NCBI GenBank assembly: GCA_964472545.1
Contig: CAYYNP010000088.1
Span: 1-31,701, forward strand
Reading direction: 5' to 3'
Length of the DNA stretch: 31,701 bases
Source: CAYYNP01 sp964472545
GTDB taxonomy: Bacteria; Planctomycetota; Planctomycetia; Pirellulales; Thermoguttaceae
Below, piece by piece: positions 8,324-16,624 of this stretch; within the stretch, counting starts at the first letter, position 1, and every line of letters starts with the position of its first letter. A program made the position numbers and the translations under genes. Below the pieces are notes generated by a model. The model saw only the letters and a list, made by a program, of their open reading frames with translations, did no database searches and was not told the DNA's origin.

Positions 8324-9772
8324 ATGAAGAACCTAAGAGACGCCTGCCAATGCCTCATGCTTCCCTGGCGGCTGATCCGCTATCGGCCGTTGCGGGGTGG
8401 CTGGCTGTGGGATTATCTGCGGCATCATCGGCCGTTGGACACCGCTCGACTTTCCGGCGACGCGCCGCTGGACGTGATCGTGGTGCTGGTCGACCACTTC
8501 GAGCCGGCCGGCGAGCCGGGGCCGCAAGCGGCTGTCGATTCGGTGGCCGCGTGGTGCGAGAAGTACCGCACGATTGCGTCCCGACACGAGGACGCCGACG
8601 GCCGCTATCCGCAACACACCTGGTTCCATCGTGCCGAGTATCCCAACTTCGGCTGTATCCACACTCTGGCCGATGCCTGCTTCGACGGCTACGGCGAGAC
8701 CGAGTTCCATCTGCACCACGGCCACGACACGCACGCCACGTTTACCGAGAAGCTGCGCGCCGGGCTGGAATTCTTCAACTCCGCCGGCGCGATGCTTACG
8801 GCCGAGGAGACTCCGCAGCAGCGCTTCGCCTACATCGCCGGAAACTGGTCGTTGGATAACGGCTCGCGCAACGATGCGTTGAGCGGCTGCAACACGGAAA
8901 TCACCGCTCTGCGCGACGCCGGCTGCTACGCCGACTTCACCTTCCCCGCGATGACCTCCTACGCCCAGCCCCGCAAGACCAACGCCATCTACTACGCCAC
9001 CGACACGCCCGAGCCGAAGTCGTACGACACGGGCGTCGACGTTGAAGCAGGCCGCGCGGTGTCGGGCGATCTGATGATCTTTCAAGGACCCACGACCGTC
9101 GACTGGCGGGCCGGCCGCATCGAAGACGCCGCGGTGGAGTTCTTCTCGCCGCCGAAGCCCCGGCGGCTCGACCAGTGGCTGCGGGCGAACGTCCACGTCC
9201 GCGGGCGGCCGGAGTGGGTCTTCGTCAAGTTGCACTGTCACGGAATGCAAAGCCACGAGGTCTTTGGCGGGCCGGCGATCGACGAGATGTTCGAGCAGAT
9301 GACCACGCGTTGGAACCGCCCACCGCTACGGCTGCACTTCGCCACGGCCCGCGAAGCCTACAACATGGTCAAGGCGGCCGAGGCCGGCAAAGACGGCAAC
9401 CCGAACGACTACCGCGATTTCGACGCCCCTCGGCCCGCCAACATACGAGTGCGTTGCGATCGTCCTTGGCAACTTGAGACCTACACGGATCGGCGCGTTG
9501 CGCTACGAGTGTTGGAGGAGGGACCCGCCACGATCGAGTTCGCCGACGGGCCGTTGCACGCGGCACGCGGCACGATCGGGCGGCTCGAGGCGACGATCGA
9601 CGACGATCGTCTCGAGTCGATCGAAGTTACCGGATGTGGCGAAGTCGAAATCGAGACATCCGACGGCGCGCGTGTGGTTTCTGCCGGCATGCCCACGACA
9701 AGCGTGGGCATGGCACCCCCGAATCCCCGGCCCCCAGTTCCCAGCCCCCAGTCCCCAGCCCCCAGCATATAG
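8324..9772 (+). CDS. Polysaccharide-deacetylase-like barrel protein of EPS loci
   Basis: I recognise this as a type of protein found in exopolysaccharide loci with a deacetylase/glycoside-hydrolase-like barrel; the exact family name is uncertain. Visible features are DVIVVLVDHFEP near the N-terminus, EFHLHHGHDTHATF (His-rich, possible metal site), AYIAGNWSLDNGSRND, CYADFTFPAM, RKTNAIYYA and VFVKLHCHGMQSHE. No clear signal peptide is present. It probably removes or cuts groups on the polymer made by the locus. The last 30 or so residues (from about 453) are encoded by intergenic-type repeats: a hairpin at 9689-9711 and a C-rich array that supplies the stop codon. The natural C-terminus was thus probably extended by repeat insertion. 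ATG at 8324 is 32 bp after the cloverleaf repeat. Confidence 0.7.
   Translation: MKNLRDACQCLMLPWRLIRYRPLRGGWLWDYLRHHRPLDTARLSGDAPLDVIVVLVDHFEPAGEPGPQAAVDSVAAWCEKYRTIASRHEDADGRYPQHTWFHRAEYPNFGCIHTLADACFDGYGETEFHLHHGHDTHATFTEKLRAGLEFFNSAGAMLTAEETPQQRFAYIAGNWSLDNGSRNDALSGCNTEITALRDAGCYADFTFPAMTSYAQPRKTNAIYYATDTPEPKSYDTGVDVEAGRAVSGDLMIFQGPTTVDWRAGRIEDAAVEFFSPPKPRRLDQWLRANVHVRGRPEWVFVKLHCHGMQSHEVFGGPAIDEMFEQMTTRWNRPPLRLHFATAREAYNMVKAAEAGKDGNPNDYRDFDAPRPANIRVRCDRPWQLETYTDRRVALRVLEEGPATIEFADGPLHAARGTIGRLEATIDDDRLESIEVTGCGEVEIETSDGARVVSAGMPTTSVGMAPPNPRPPVPSPQSPAPSI
9689..9711. repeat. Short perfect hairpin within the 3' end of a gene
   Basis: ATGCCCACG (9689-9697) and CGTGGGCAT (9703-9711) form a perfect 9-bp stem with a five-base loop. 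It lies inside the last codons of the deacetylase-like gene, directly before a C-rich array. The motif resembles dispersed planctomycete intergenic repeats as I remember them; that needs a genome search. Confidence 0.6.
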
Positions 9773-9778
9773 TCCCCA
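9719..9778. repeat. C-rich heptad-like repeat array spanning a stop codon
   Basis: Iterations of CCCCAG with C-runs, ending in the TAG stop (9770-9772) of the upstream gene and followed directly by the ATG-bearing leader of the next. On the minus strand it is a GGGGACT/GGGGGCT array like those at 12681, 14769 and 16306. Confidence 0.65.
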
Positions 9779-9798
9779 TGCTCCACCGGAGACGCCCC

Positions 9799-11169
9799 AT
9801 GGACCTCTTAGCCCCGATCGTCCGCGGCCTGATCGCCCCGCTTTGGGCCCGCTGGGAACGCAGCCCGTATCTGCGGCACTATCGGCGCATGCGGCGGACG
9901 CAGTTCGACCGGCCGGACGTGATCCGCCGGCGGCAGTGGGAGGCGATCGCGGGGCTTGCGCAACACGCCTACGCGACCGTGCCCTTCTGGCGAGAGCGCT
10001 TCGATGGGGCCGGCGTACATCCCGACTCGCTACGCAGTTTCGACGACTATCGAGCCATTCCGCTGCTGACTAAAGACGACCTGCGCAGCCGCCGCGACCA
10101 GATGGTCTCCGACGCGTACGACCGGAGCCAACTCCATCGCAAGACGACCTCCGGATCGACCGGTGTCTCCGTCGAAGTACTGGTCGACGAAGCGGCCGGA
10201 CAATGGAAGCGGGCCTGTACGTTGCGGAGCGACGAATGGTCGGGCTGGCGGCTGGGCGAACGCATGGCGGCCGTCTGGGGCAACCCGGAATACGTCAAAC
10301 GTGGCTGGCGCGGCCACTTGCGCAACGCCCTGCTCGAACGGGCCCGATACCTCGACACGTTGAAGATGGACCGGCAGACGATGGCCGACTACGCCGACGC
10401 CCTGCGCCGCACGCCGCCGTCGTTGTTGTTCGGCCACGCCCATTCGCTCTACCTGTTTGCCCAATTCGTTCGCGACAAGGGCGGGGCCGGATTCCGGCCG
10501 CGGGGGATCATCTCCACGGCAATGGTGCTGCACTCGTGGGAGCGGAGCACGATCGAAGAAGTGTTTGGCTGCCCGGTGACCAATCGCTACGGCTGCGAAG
10601 AGGTGAGCCTGATCGCTTGCGAATGCCCGCGGCATGAAGGCTTGCACGTCAACGCCGACGGGGTCTACATCGAGGTGCTTCGCGACGACGGCACGCCCGC
10701 CGCTCCGGGCGAGGCGGGCATGGTTGTGGTCACCGATCTGGTCAACCGCGCCATGCCGATGCTCCGCTACCAGGTGGGCGATATGGCCGTGCCGTCCGAG
10801 CGAGAGTGCCCGTGTGGGCGGGGGCTGCCGCTGCTTCAGCGGATCGAGGGCCGCGTGGCCGACTACATGATCACGCCCGCCGGCGAGATGATCTCCGGCA
10901 TTTCGCTGACCGAGAACTTCGCCGTGCAAGTGCCCGGGCTGGCCCAGTTGCAGATCGTCCAGGAAGAGATCGACCGCTTTGTCTTCCGCATCGTCAAGGG
11001 CCCCGATTTCGGGCCGGAAAGTCTGCGGCGGATCGAGTCGCTAGTGGCCGAGCGTTTTGGGCCACATGTGGCGTACGAGTGTGAATACGTCGAACAAATC
11101 CCGCAGGAGCCGTCGGGCAAGTATCGCTTCTGCATCTGCAACGTCGACACGGCGATGACCGCTTCATAA
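9799..11169 (+). CDS. CapK/PaaK-like adenylate-forming enzyme (phenylacetate-CoA ligase family)
   Basis: A 456-residue ANL-superfamily protein, close in length to phenylacetate-CoA ligases and to CapK proteins of capsule loci. The ATP-binding loop is KTTSGSTG (115-122). Further signatures are NRYGCEEVSLIACEC, which carries an acyl-AMP-pocket and Cys-rich feature, LRYQVGD, and a C-terminal PSGKYRF lysine region for the second half-reaction. It probably activates a carboxylate, perhaps an acyl or amino-acid substituent of the polysaccharide; the substrate is unknown. An open frame extends back to 9634 and there is an ATG at 9778, but both lie in repeat DNA. The ATG at 9799 has GGAGA (9788-9792) six bases upstream and starts where family similarity starts. 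Confidence 0.82.
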   Translation: MDLLAPIVRGLIAPLWARWERSPYLRHYRRMRRTQFDRPDVIRRRQWEAIAGLAQHAYATVPFWRERFDGAGVHPDSLRSFDDYRAIPLLTKDDLRSRRDQMVSDAYDRSQLHRKTTSGSTGVSVEVLVDEAAGQWKRACTLRSDEWSGWRLGERMAAVWGNPEYVKRGWRGHLRNALLERARYLDTLKMDRQTMADYADALRRTPPSLLFGHAHSLYLFAQFVRDKGGAGFRPRGIISTAMVLHSWERSTIEEVFGCPVTNRYGCEEVSLIACECPRHEGLHVNADGVYIEVLRDDGTPAAPGEAGMVVVTDLVNRAMPMLRYQVGDMAVPSERECPCGRGLPLLQRIEGRVADYMITPAGEMISGISLTENFAVQVPGLAQLQIVQEEIDRFVFRIVKGPDFGPESLRRIESLVAERFGPHVAYECEYVEQIPQEPSGKYRFCICNVDTAMTAS

Positions 11170-11195
11170 CATAACACAGCAACCGCATCGGAAGC

Positions 11196-12701
11196 ATGTC
11201 CGAAGAGAAACCCAAAGACCATTCGTTCCTGAAGCACGCCGCGGTGTACGGCATCGGCACGATCGTGTTGCAAGCGGCCTCGATCGTGTTGCTGCCGCTG
11301 TATACCAACTACCTCACGCCGGCCGAATACGGCGTGATGGAGATCCTCAACCGCATCGGCGACGTGCTGGTGATCTGCCTGATGGTCAACGGTATCCGCA
11401 TGGCCACGCTGACCTTCTATCGCCAGGCGGAAGATCCGCAGCAACGCCGGAGGATCGCGGCCACGGTGACGCTGTTTTTGGTGCTATTCCTGATCGGCTG
11501 CGAGTTGCTGGTGCTCGTCTTCGCCGGCCACCTAAGTTCGTTCCTCGGCGTCGACGACCCGCGGCTGCTGGCCTTCGGCATCTTTGCGGTGTTGTTGCAG
11601 GCGACCACGGTGATCCCGCTGGTGTTAATGCAGGCCCGCCTCGAGTCGGGTTTCTACGTGCTGGCGACCGTGGGAACGTTCTTCTGCCGCGTGGTGTTGG
11701 CGGTGTTGGCGGTGGCCGTTTTGGGTTGGGGGATCTGGGGCGTGCTGGGAGCGACCGCCGCCAGTTCGCTGATCTTCGGCGTCGTGCTGACGGTTCGGGA
11801 GTTGTCGCGAGGATCGTTCCGGCCCGACCTGGCCAAGTTGCGCGAGGTCGTGCGATACGCCCTGCCGTTCGTGCCCGGAGGGCTCTGCTTCTTCGTGTTG
11901 CACAACGGCGACCGGTTCTTCCTGGTCAAGTGCGTGAGTGACGACGAGCTGGGCCTGTACGCGTTGGGCTACAAGCTGGCGGCGGTGGTCAGCACGCTGA
12001 GCATCGTGCCGCTGTACAAGGTCTGGAGCGCCCGGATGTACGACGCCTTCAAGGCGCCCGATGCCCCGGCGGTCGTGGGCCGCGTGTTCAGCGGCATCCT
12101 GGGGGCCTACCTGTTCATGGGCATGGGGCTCTGCCTGTTCCAACACGAGGTGCTGGCCGTGCTGGGTTCCGAGGCCTTCGCTCCGGCCACGGCGTTTGTG
12201 CGGCCGTTGGTGCTGGCCTACTTCTTCATGGCAGCCGCCGATCTGATGGATGCCGCCTTCTACGTCTGCCGCCGCACCGGCCGCAAGCCGTGGATCGCGG
12301 CGGCGTCGACCGCGACCATGTTCGCCCTCTACGCGTGGCTGATCCCGCAATATGGCGCGATGGGTGCGGCCTTGGCCACGCTATTCGGCTTCCTGTTTCA
12401 CGCTGCGATGACCTTCGCCGTTTCGCAACGCGTGTTTCGCGTTCAGTATGAACCGTTTCGGCTGGCCATGATGCTCTCGTTGGCGATTGTGCTGACGCTC
12501 GCCTCGCCGCTGGTCGGCTCGGGACTGGCCGGGTTCATCGGCAAGTCGGCGCTCTGGGCCGCCTGGCCGGTGGTGCTGTGGTCGTGGGGGATCATCACCG
12601 AAGAAGAGAAGCAGCGGACGATCGATGCGGCTGGCAACGTTTTCGACCGGTTTCGGCGTCTGTCGAGGCGCGGTAGGATGGGAGCGGGCAGTAGGCAGTA
12701 G
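11196..12701 (+). CDS. Wzx-type polysaccharide flippase (MOP superfamily)
   Basis: A 501-residue membrane protein with roughly twelve to fourteen hydrophobic segments, opening with a typical flippase start (AAVYGIGTIVLQAASIVLLP, then YTNYLTPAEYG). This pattern is characteristic of Wzx/RfbX lipid-linked oligosaccharide flippases, which move undecaprenyl-linked repeat units across the inner membrane. Together with the Wzy/WaaL protein at 6674 it suggests a Wzx/Wzy pathway. The coding end (...GAGSRQ) and the TAG stop at 12699-12701 fall within a GGCAGTA heptad array, so the last few residues are repeat-encoded. The gene follows the CapK-like gene by 26 bp and is likely cotranscribed with it. Confidence 0.9.
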   Translation: MSEEKPKDHSFLKHAAVYGIGTIVLQAASIVLLPLYTNYLTPAEYGVMEILNRIGDVLVICLMVNGIRMATLTFYRQAEDPQQRRRIAATVTLFLVLFLIGCELLVLVFAGHLSSFLGVDDPRLLAFGIFAVLLQATTVIPLVLMQARLESGFYVLATVGTFFCRVVLAVLAVAVLGWGIWGVLGATAASSLIFGVVLTVRELSRGSFRPDLAKLREVVRYALPFVPGGLCFFVLHNGDRFFLVKCVSDDELGLYALGYKLAAVVSTLSIVPLYKVWSARMYDAFKAPDAPAVVGRVFSGILGAYLFMGMGLCLFQHEVLAVLGSEAFAPATAFVRPLVLAYFFMAAADLMDAAFYVCRRTGRKPWIAAASTATMFALYAWLIPQYGAMGAALATLFGFLFHAAMTFAVSQRVFRVQYEPFRLAMMLSLAIVLTLASPLVGSGLAGFIGKSALWAAWPVVLWSWGIITEEEKQRTIDAAGNVFDRFRRLSRRGRMGAGSRQ

Positions 12702-12740
12702 GCAGTGGGGAGCAGGGAGTGGGGAGTGGGCGGCGAGGGG
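12681..12740. repeat. G-rich heptad repeat array spanning the flippase stop codon
   Basis: Three GGCAGTA units are followed by GGGGAGC/AGGGAGT/GGGGAGT units. The TAG stop of the flippase gene (12699-12701) is part of one unit. It fills much of the space before the next gene. Confidence 0.75.
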
Positions 12741-12808
12741 TGTTTAGCCGCCGCCGGTACGGCGGTGTGATTGCGGATTTGTGAGAGCTTCGTTTCAAGC
12801 GGCCCCGA

Positions 12809-13957
12809 ATGGCACAAGACGTCGAACAATACGACTCGCCCTCGGCCGACGCGCTGGATACGGATGCCGAGAAGCGTACGGCCGTCACCCGGCGGCTGGC
12901 CGAGCGGCAAACGGAGACGCCGGCGCCACCGCGGCGGCCGAAAAAGGCGCGGCTGGTTGGCTGGGCGGCCTGGCTGTACGTGGCGGGCGTGGTCGCCGTA
13001 TGGGGGCTGCTGCTCGGCGGCGACCGTTGGTGGTTTCCCACCGTGATACTCTTCAGTCCCCGTTGGCTGTATGCCCTGCCGTTGGCGCCGCTGGTTCCGG
13101 CGGCGCTGCTTTGGCGGCCCAAAATGCTCTGGCCGCTGACCGTCGCAGGGCTGATCGCCGTTTGGCCGATCATGGGGCTTTGCCTGCCGTGGGGGCGTCT
13201 GGCCGCCGGCGGCGAGTCCGGTGCGGCGTTTCGCGTCCTTACCTGCAACGTCCAGCATCAGAACGTCGACGCCACGGCGCTGGCCGAACTGGTCGCCCAG
13301 ACGCAACCGGACGTGATCGCGCTGCAAGAGTGCGTCCCGGCCTATCCCACCGATTGGCTGGCCGATTGGAACGTCCGTCGCGCGGGCAACCTGTTGATCG
13401 CCTCGCGGCATCCGATCCGAGACGTCGAGTGGCACCTGCGCAGCTACCCTCCCAGCCGCTGGCCCGGGACGCACGCCCTGCGATGCGTGATCGAGACGCC
13501 GCAGGGTCCGGTGCCGTTCTGTAACCTCCATCTGCACAGCCCTCGCGCAGGGCTCGAAGAAGTCCTCGACGGCCAGACGGTGGTCAACTTCCGCAACGGC
13601 CACGAGTTGCAGCAGCATATCGAGATCCGCCGCCGCGAGTCGGAAGAGTTGACGGCTTGGCTAGAGGACGCCGGCGACTTGCTGGTGCTCGCCGGCGACT
13701 TCAACATGCCCACCGACGGGGCCATCTACCGCCGCCGTTGGGCGGCCTACACGAACGCCTTTTCCAGCGTCGGGTTCGGATACGGCTACACGAAGTGGTC
13801 GCAGAAGCGATGGTTTCGCTACGGCCTTCGGATCGACCACGTGCTGATTGGCCCGGAATGGACCGTCGAGAGTTGCTGGGTGGGATCGGACGTCGGCTCC
13901 GATCACTTGCCGTTGCTGGCCGATGTCTGTCGAAGCGGGACGGACGACCCCGAATAG
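12809..13957 (+). CDS. Membrane-anchored endonuclease/exonuclease/phosphatase (EEP) family protein
   Basis: A charged N-terminal tail (1-47) precedes about three hydrophobic segments (48-125), then an EEP-fold phosphodiesterase domain (140-382). Catalytic signatures are intact: N147 in LTCNVQ, E174 in ALQE, H241/H243 in NLHLHS, GDFN at 296-299 (D297, N299), and SDH at 364-366 (D365, H366). Family members cleave phosphodiester or phosphomonoester bonds in DNA, lipids or sugar phosphates. With the membrane anchor and an exopolysaccharide setting, a lipid or sugar-phosphate substrate is more likely than DNA, but this is inference. The domain should face the periplasm if the number of membrane segments is odd. 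The 3' end overlaps the convergent small gene by 55 bp. Confidence 0.85.
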   Translation: MAQDVEQYDSPSADALDTDAEKRTAVTRRLAERQTETPAPPRRPKKARLVGWAAWLYVAGVVAVWGLLLGGDRWWFPTVILFSPRWLYALPLAPLVPAALLWRPKMLWPLTVAGLIAVWPIMGLCLPWGRLAAGGESGAAFRVLTCNVQHQNVDATALAELVAQTQPDVIALQECVPAYPTDWLADWNVRRAGNLLIASRHPIRDVEWHLRSYPPSRWPGTHALRCVIETPQGPVPFCNLHLHSPRAGLEEVLDGQTVVNFRNGHELQQHIEIRRRESEELTAWLEDAGDLLVLAGDFNMPTDGAIYRRRWAAYTNAFSSVGFGYGYTKWSQKRWFRYGLRIDHVLIGPEWTVESCWVGSDVGSDHLPLLADVCRSGTDDPE

Positions 13958-14106
13958 CCGGCCGCGTTGAAGCGGTCGAACTGCTCCTCCACTCTCCACA
14001 GCGGCACGCCCTGCCGTATGGCCCGGCGGACGATCTCGACCCGCTCGCCGTAACCGCTATCAGCCGCCGAAGTCGCGCCGGCTTGCTTGGGCAGTTTTTC
14101 CGACAT
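13903..14106 (-). CDS. Small hypothetical protein
   Basis: A 67-residue open frame starting MSEKLPKQAG, with a probable helical core (VEIVRRAIRQGVPLWRVEEQ then FDRFNAA). The alternating charged and hydrophobic residues and the WRVEEQFD motif look like a real small protein, possibly conserved in planctomycetes, though I cannot name it. A GTG three codons upstream (14115) is an alternative start. It overlaps the 3' end of the EEP gene by 55 bp on the opposite strand. No ribosome-binding site is clear. Function unknown. Confidence 0.5.
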   Translation of the reverse strand: MSEKLPKQAGATSAADSGYGERVEIVRRAIRQGVPLWRVEEQFDRFNAAGYSGSSVPLRQTSASNGK

Positions 14107-14204
14107 TTTCAGCACCCACAGAACGATTTACCCAAACCCCTCTAATTGCTACTATTGTAGTTGGCGGTTTGGGATAAATCAAGCGATTGAACCGACGCGG
14201 CCGG

Positions 14205-14588
14205 TTATCGCTGCAGGGGCTGGGCCACCGGAGCCAGCCCCGGGTAGTAGTGCGAGTAGTTCATGAAGCCGGCCCCGATGCCCGTCGGCGTGGCGATCCG
14301 CCGCTGGCCGAAGCCGCTCACCTCTTGACGCAGCGATTGCAGGTGGGCACCTTGCTGCTGCAAGGCCTGATCCTGCCACTGCAGCGTGTTGAGAAGTTGC
14401 TGCTGTGGGCGGACATAGAGGTGGTAATTGTCGACCGGACCGGGATTGGCACGGTAGAGGTTCATATACGGGCTGATCGTCGGCCGCCCGGGGCGATACG
14501 GCCACGGACGCTGGGCATCGGCCGATGAAACCGCCAACAGGGCCACACTAACCGCTGCAATCGTCAACAGTCCTATCATCCGGTTCAT
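14205..14588 (-). CDS. Small secreted planctomycete protein
   Basis: A 127-residue protein with a clear signal peptide (MNRMIGLLTIAAVSVALLAV, cleavage near SSADA-Q). The mature part begins with a Pro/Arg-rich stretch and RPTISPYMNLYRAN, then YHLYVRPQQQ and a Gln-rich probable coiled region (about 62-88). The RPT-SPY-NL motif followed by VRPQ is, from memory, common in small exported proteins of planctomycetes; no function is known. AGGAGG (complement of 14595-14600) lies six bases before the ATG, an excellent ribosome-binding site suggesting strong expression. The Gln-rich part could mediate self-association at the cell surface; that is speculative. Confidence 0.8.
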   Translation of the reverse strand: MNRMIGLLTIAAVSVALLAVSSADAQRPWPYRPGRPTISPYMNLYRANPGPVDNYHLYVRPQQQLLNTLQWQDQALQQQGAHLQSLRQEVSGFGQRRIATPTGIGAGFMNYSHYYPGLAPVAQPLQR

Positions 14589-14768
14589 AACGATCCTCCT
14601 GACTACACGCCCCGTACGCCGTCTACCCGTTGTATCGACAGAAGACCGATGGCGCCTTGTGAATTTGGCAGGGAAGCCACGAGACTCGGGGCCGGCAGAC
14701 TGCGGCAGGAAATCCGGCTATCCGGCGCGACCACCGGTCGCGGCTTTATGCCCTCCGCGACCGTCGCA

Positions 14769-14830
14769 CTCTCCACTCACCACCCGCCGCCCGCCACTCT
14801 CCACTCCTCACGCCACGTCCTCCACTCCCC
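14769..14830. repeat. Heptad-like repeat array spanning the hflX stop codon
   Basis: On the minus strand this reads as GGAGTGG/GGAGAGT units. The TGA stop of hflX (complement of 14808-14810) and its last seven codons are within the array, so the C-terminal tail of HflX is repeat-encoded. Confidence 0.65.
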
Positions 14831-16160
14831 GCGCCTCGTGCGGTCCGTCGATCCGATCGCGACGATGGGGCCGAACGACGACGCCGTCTTTGTCGATACG
14901 GCCGAGGAATTTTCGGGCGATGCGGCAGTGGATCGTGACCCGCGAGTCGGTATAGCGCTGAGAGAGGATCTCGCCGTTGGCGGCCAGATAGGCCATCAGC
15001 CGGCCGTCTTCCACGCCGGTCTCGACGTCGACGTCGAGGAAGCTGCGGCTTAAGGCGTTGCTGACGGCGGTGGCCAACGGCTGCAATCCGTCTCCCTGCC
15101 GGGCGCTGATCGGCACGGCTTGGGGGTAACGCCCCAGCAGCCCATCGAGCCGGGCCCGGTCGGGCAGGGCGTCGGCCTTGTTGATGATCAGCAGCGTGTC
15201 CTTCTCGCGGATGCCAAGTTCGTCGAGCACGCCGTAGGCCGCCGCGATTTGGTCGTCGGCCGCGGGGTTGCTGCCGTCGGCCACGTGCAACAACAGGTCG
15301 GCCTGGCGGGCTTCCTCCAGCGTGGCCTTGAAACTCTCGATCAGATGGTGCGGCAGGTCGCGGATGAAGCCGACCGTGTCGCTCAAGAGCACCGGTCCCC
15401 AGCCGGGCAAGTGCCAGCGGCGGGTGCGAGTGTCGAGTGTGGCGAACAGGGCGTCTTGCGTGTGGACTTTGGCATCGGTCAACGCGTTTAGCAACGTACT
15501 CTTGCCGGCGTTGGTGTAGCCCACCAGGCAGGCGCAGAAGCCCACCAGCGAAACGGTCATCAACTCCGCCCGGCCGGCCACCTCGCGCTGCTTGCGCCGC
15601 TCGATGACCTGCAACTCGCGGCGCAGGTCGCGGATCCGTTTTTCCACCAGCCGGCGGTCTTCTTCGAGTTGCTTCTCACCCGGACCGCGCAGCCCCACGC
15701 CCTTCTTCTGCCGCGAGAGGTGCGTCCACATCCGCTTCAGCCGCGGCATGGCGTATTCGTGCTGGGCCAATTCGACGGCCAGCCGGGCCTGGTGGGTTTG
15801 GGCGCGTGTGGCGAAGATATCGAGGATCAACTCGGTGCGGTCGAGCACCTTCACGCCGGTCGACCGTTCCAGGTTGCGCGTTTGGGCCGGCGTCAGATCG
15901 TTGTCGAAGACGATCACGTCGGCGTCGGAGTGCTTGACGAGCCCTTCGAGTTCCTCGACTTTACCCTTGCCGAGATAGGTCGGTCCGGCGGGCTTGTCGC
16001 GGCGTTGGGTCAGACGGCCGACGACCTCGACACCGGCGGCGGTGGCCAGCCCCTCCAATTCCAACAACGGCGGCTCGTGCGTCTTTCGTTCTGGCAGCAA
16101 GACACCGACCAACACGGCCGCCTCGGCGGGTGCCCGGTCGATGCGATCGATTTCATACAC
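14808..16160 (-). CDS. hflX: GTPase HflX
   Basis: A ribosome-associated GTPase that splits or rescues stalled 70S ribosomes under stress. The N-terminal HflX domain has TYLGKGKVEEL (61-71) and VIVFDNDLTPAQTRNLE, then the helical RQKKGVGLRGPGEKQLEEDR linker (150-169). The G domain has G1 GYTNAGKS (214-221), G3 DTVGF (261-265), G4 NKAD (327-330) and G5 SAR (352-354). Length (450 residues) fits the family. Just before the P-loop there are seven extra residues (FCACLVG, 208-214) from a 21-bp in-frame duplication-like insert. The start is GTG at 16160, with GGAGG about twelve bases upstream. The last residues (GVEDVA) are encoded by a repeat array. Confidence 0.95.
   Translation of the reverse strand: MYEIDRIDRAPAEAAVLVGVLLPERKTHEPPLLELEGLATAAGVEVVGRLTQRRDKPAGPTYLGKGKVEELEGLVKHSDADVIVFDNDLTPAQTRNLERSTGVKVLDRTELILDIFATRAQTHQARLAVELAQHEYAMPRLKRMWTHLSRQKKGVGLRGPGEKQLEEDRRLVEKRIRDLRRELQVIERRKQREVAGRAELMTVSLVGFCACLVGYTNAGKSTLLNALTDAKVHTQDALFATLDTRTRRWHLPGWGPVLLSDTVGFIRDLPHHLIESFKATLEEARQADLLLHVADGSNPAADDQIAAAYGVLDELGIREKDTLLIINKADALPDRARLDGLLGRYPQAVPISARQGDGLQPLATAVSNALSRSFLDVDVETGVEDGRLMAYLAANGEILSQRYTDSRVTIHCRIARKFLGRIDKDGVVVRPHRRDRIDGPHEARGVEDVA
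15518..15548 (-). repeat. Direct repeat of 10 bp with 21-bp period inside hflX
   Basis: AGCCCACCAG occurs at 15518-15527 and 15539-15548. On the coding strand this is CTGGTGGGCT twice, 21 bp apart, encoding LVG-FCAC-LVG directly before the P-loop. It explains the seven-residue insert in the GTPase. Confidence 0.85.
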
Positions 16161-16305
16161 GGTGCTTACGGTCCTCCGGGTGTGGTCTGAACACCCTTTA
16201 TTCTAGACGAATTCCGAGCCAACGCCCCCCCTATCCGCCGGAAAACGGGTGTTTCCAGGCGAAAATCCCCCCGAAAAGAGGAGGGGAGGTCGGCGGGAGA
16301 GGTTC

Positions 16306-16372
16306 GCGGGGAGGAAGGGGTGGGTAGTAGGCGGTAGGCAGTATGCAGTATGCGGTATGCAGTCGGCGGGCA
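16306..16372. repeat. Heptad-like GGTAGGCAGTATGC repeat array
   Basis: Iterated GGTAGGCA, GTATGCA and GTATGCG units form a degenerate tandem array of 7-bp period. It is related to the arrays at 12681, 14769 and (complement) 9719. Confidence 0.7.
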
Positions 16373-16587
16373 AGGAAGACGGAGGCTCACGATCCGCCGT
16401 AGAGTGTCGGGTTCGACTCCTCTTGCCGCGTCGCTGAATTTGCCGCAACGACTCTAGCAAGAAAGGCGAGGCCACCACAGAGACCACCGAGGGCACAGAG
16501 AAACCCAGGGGAATGGCCCCTCCTCGCTCCGCGAAGTGGCGGGCCTGACGATCGGATCCGACAAGTGCGAGGCTCTTGCGCTCGCGA

Positions 16588-16616
16588 TTGTGTTTCCCTT
16601 CGATCCCGTGTATTGT
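16588..16616 (+). promoter_or_regulatory. Possible sigma-70-type promoter for the epimerase gene
   Basis: TTGTGT (16588-16593) and TATTGT (16611-16616) are 17 bp apart. The match to consensus is moderate (3/6 and 4/6). Transcription would start near 16623, just before the hairpin at 16625-16647. Confidence 0.35.
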
Positions 16617-16624
16617 AGGCAGGC

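Noticed and set aside
9634..9798. Earlier start of the CapK-like protein
   Set aside because: The upstream codons are in repeat DNA and the previous gene; family similarity and ribosome-binding site support 9799.
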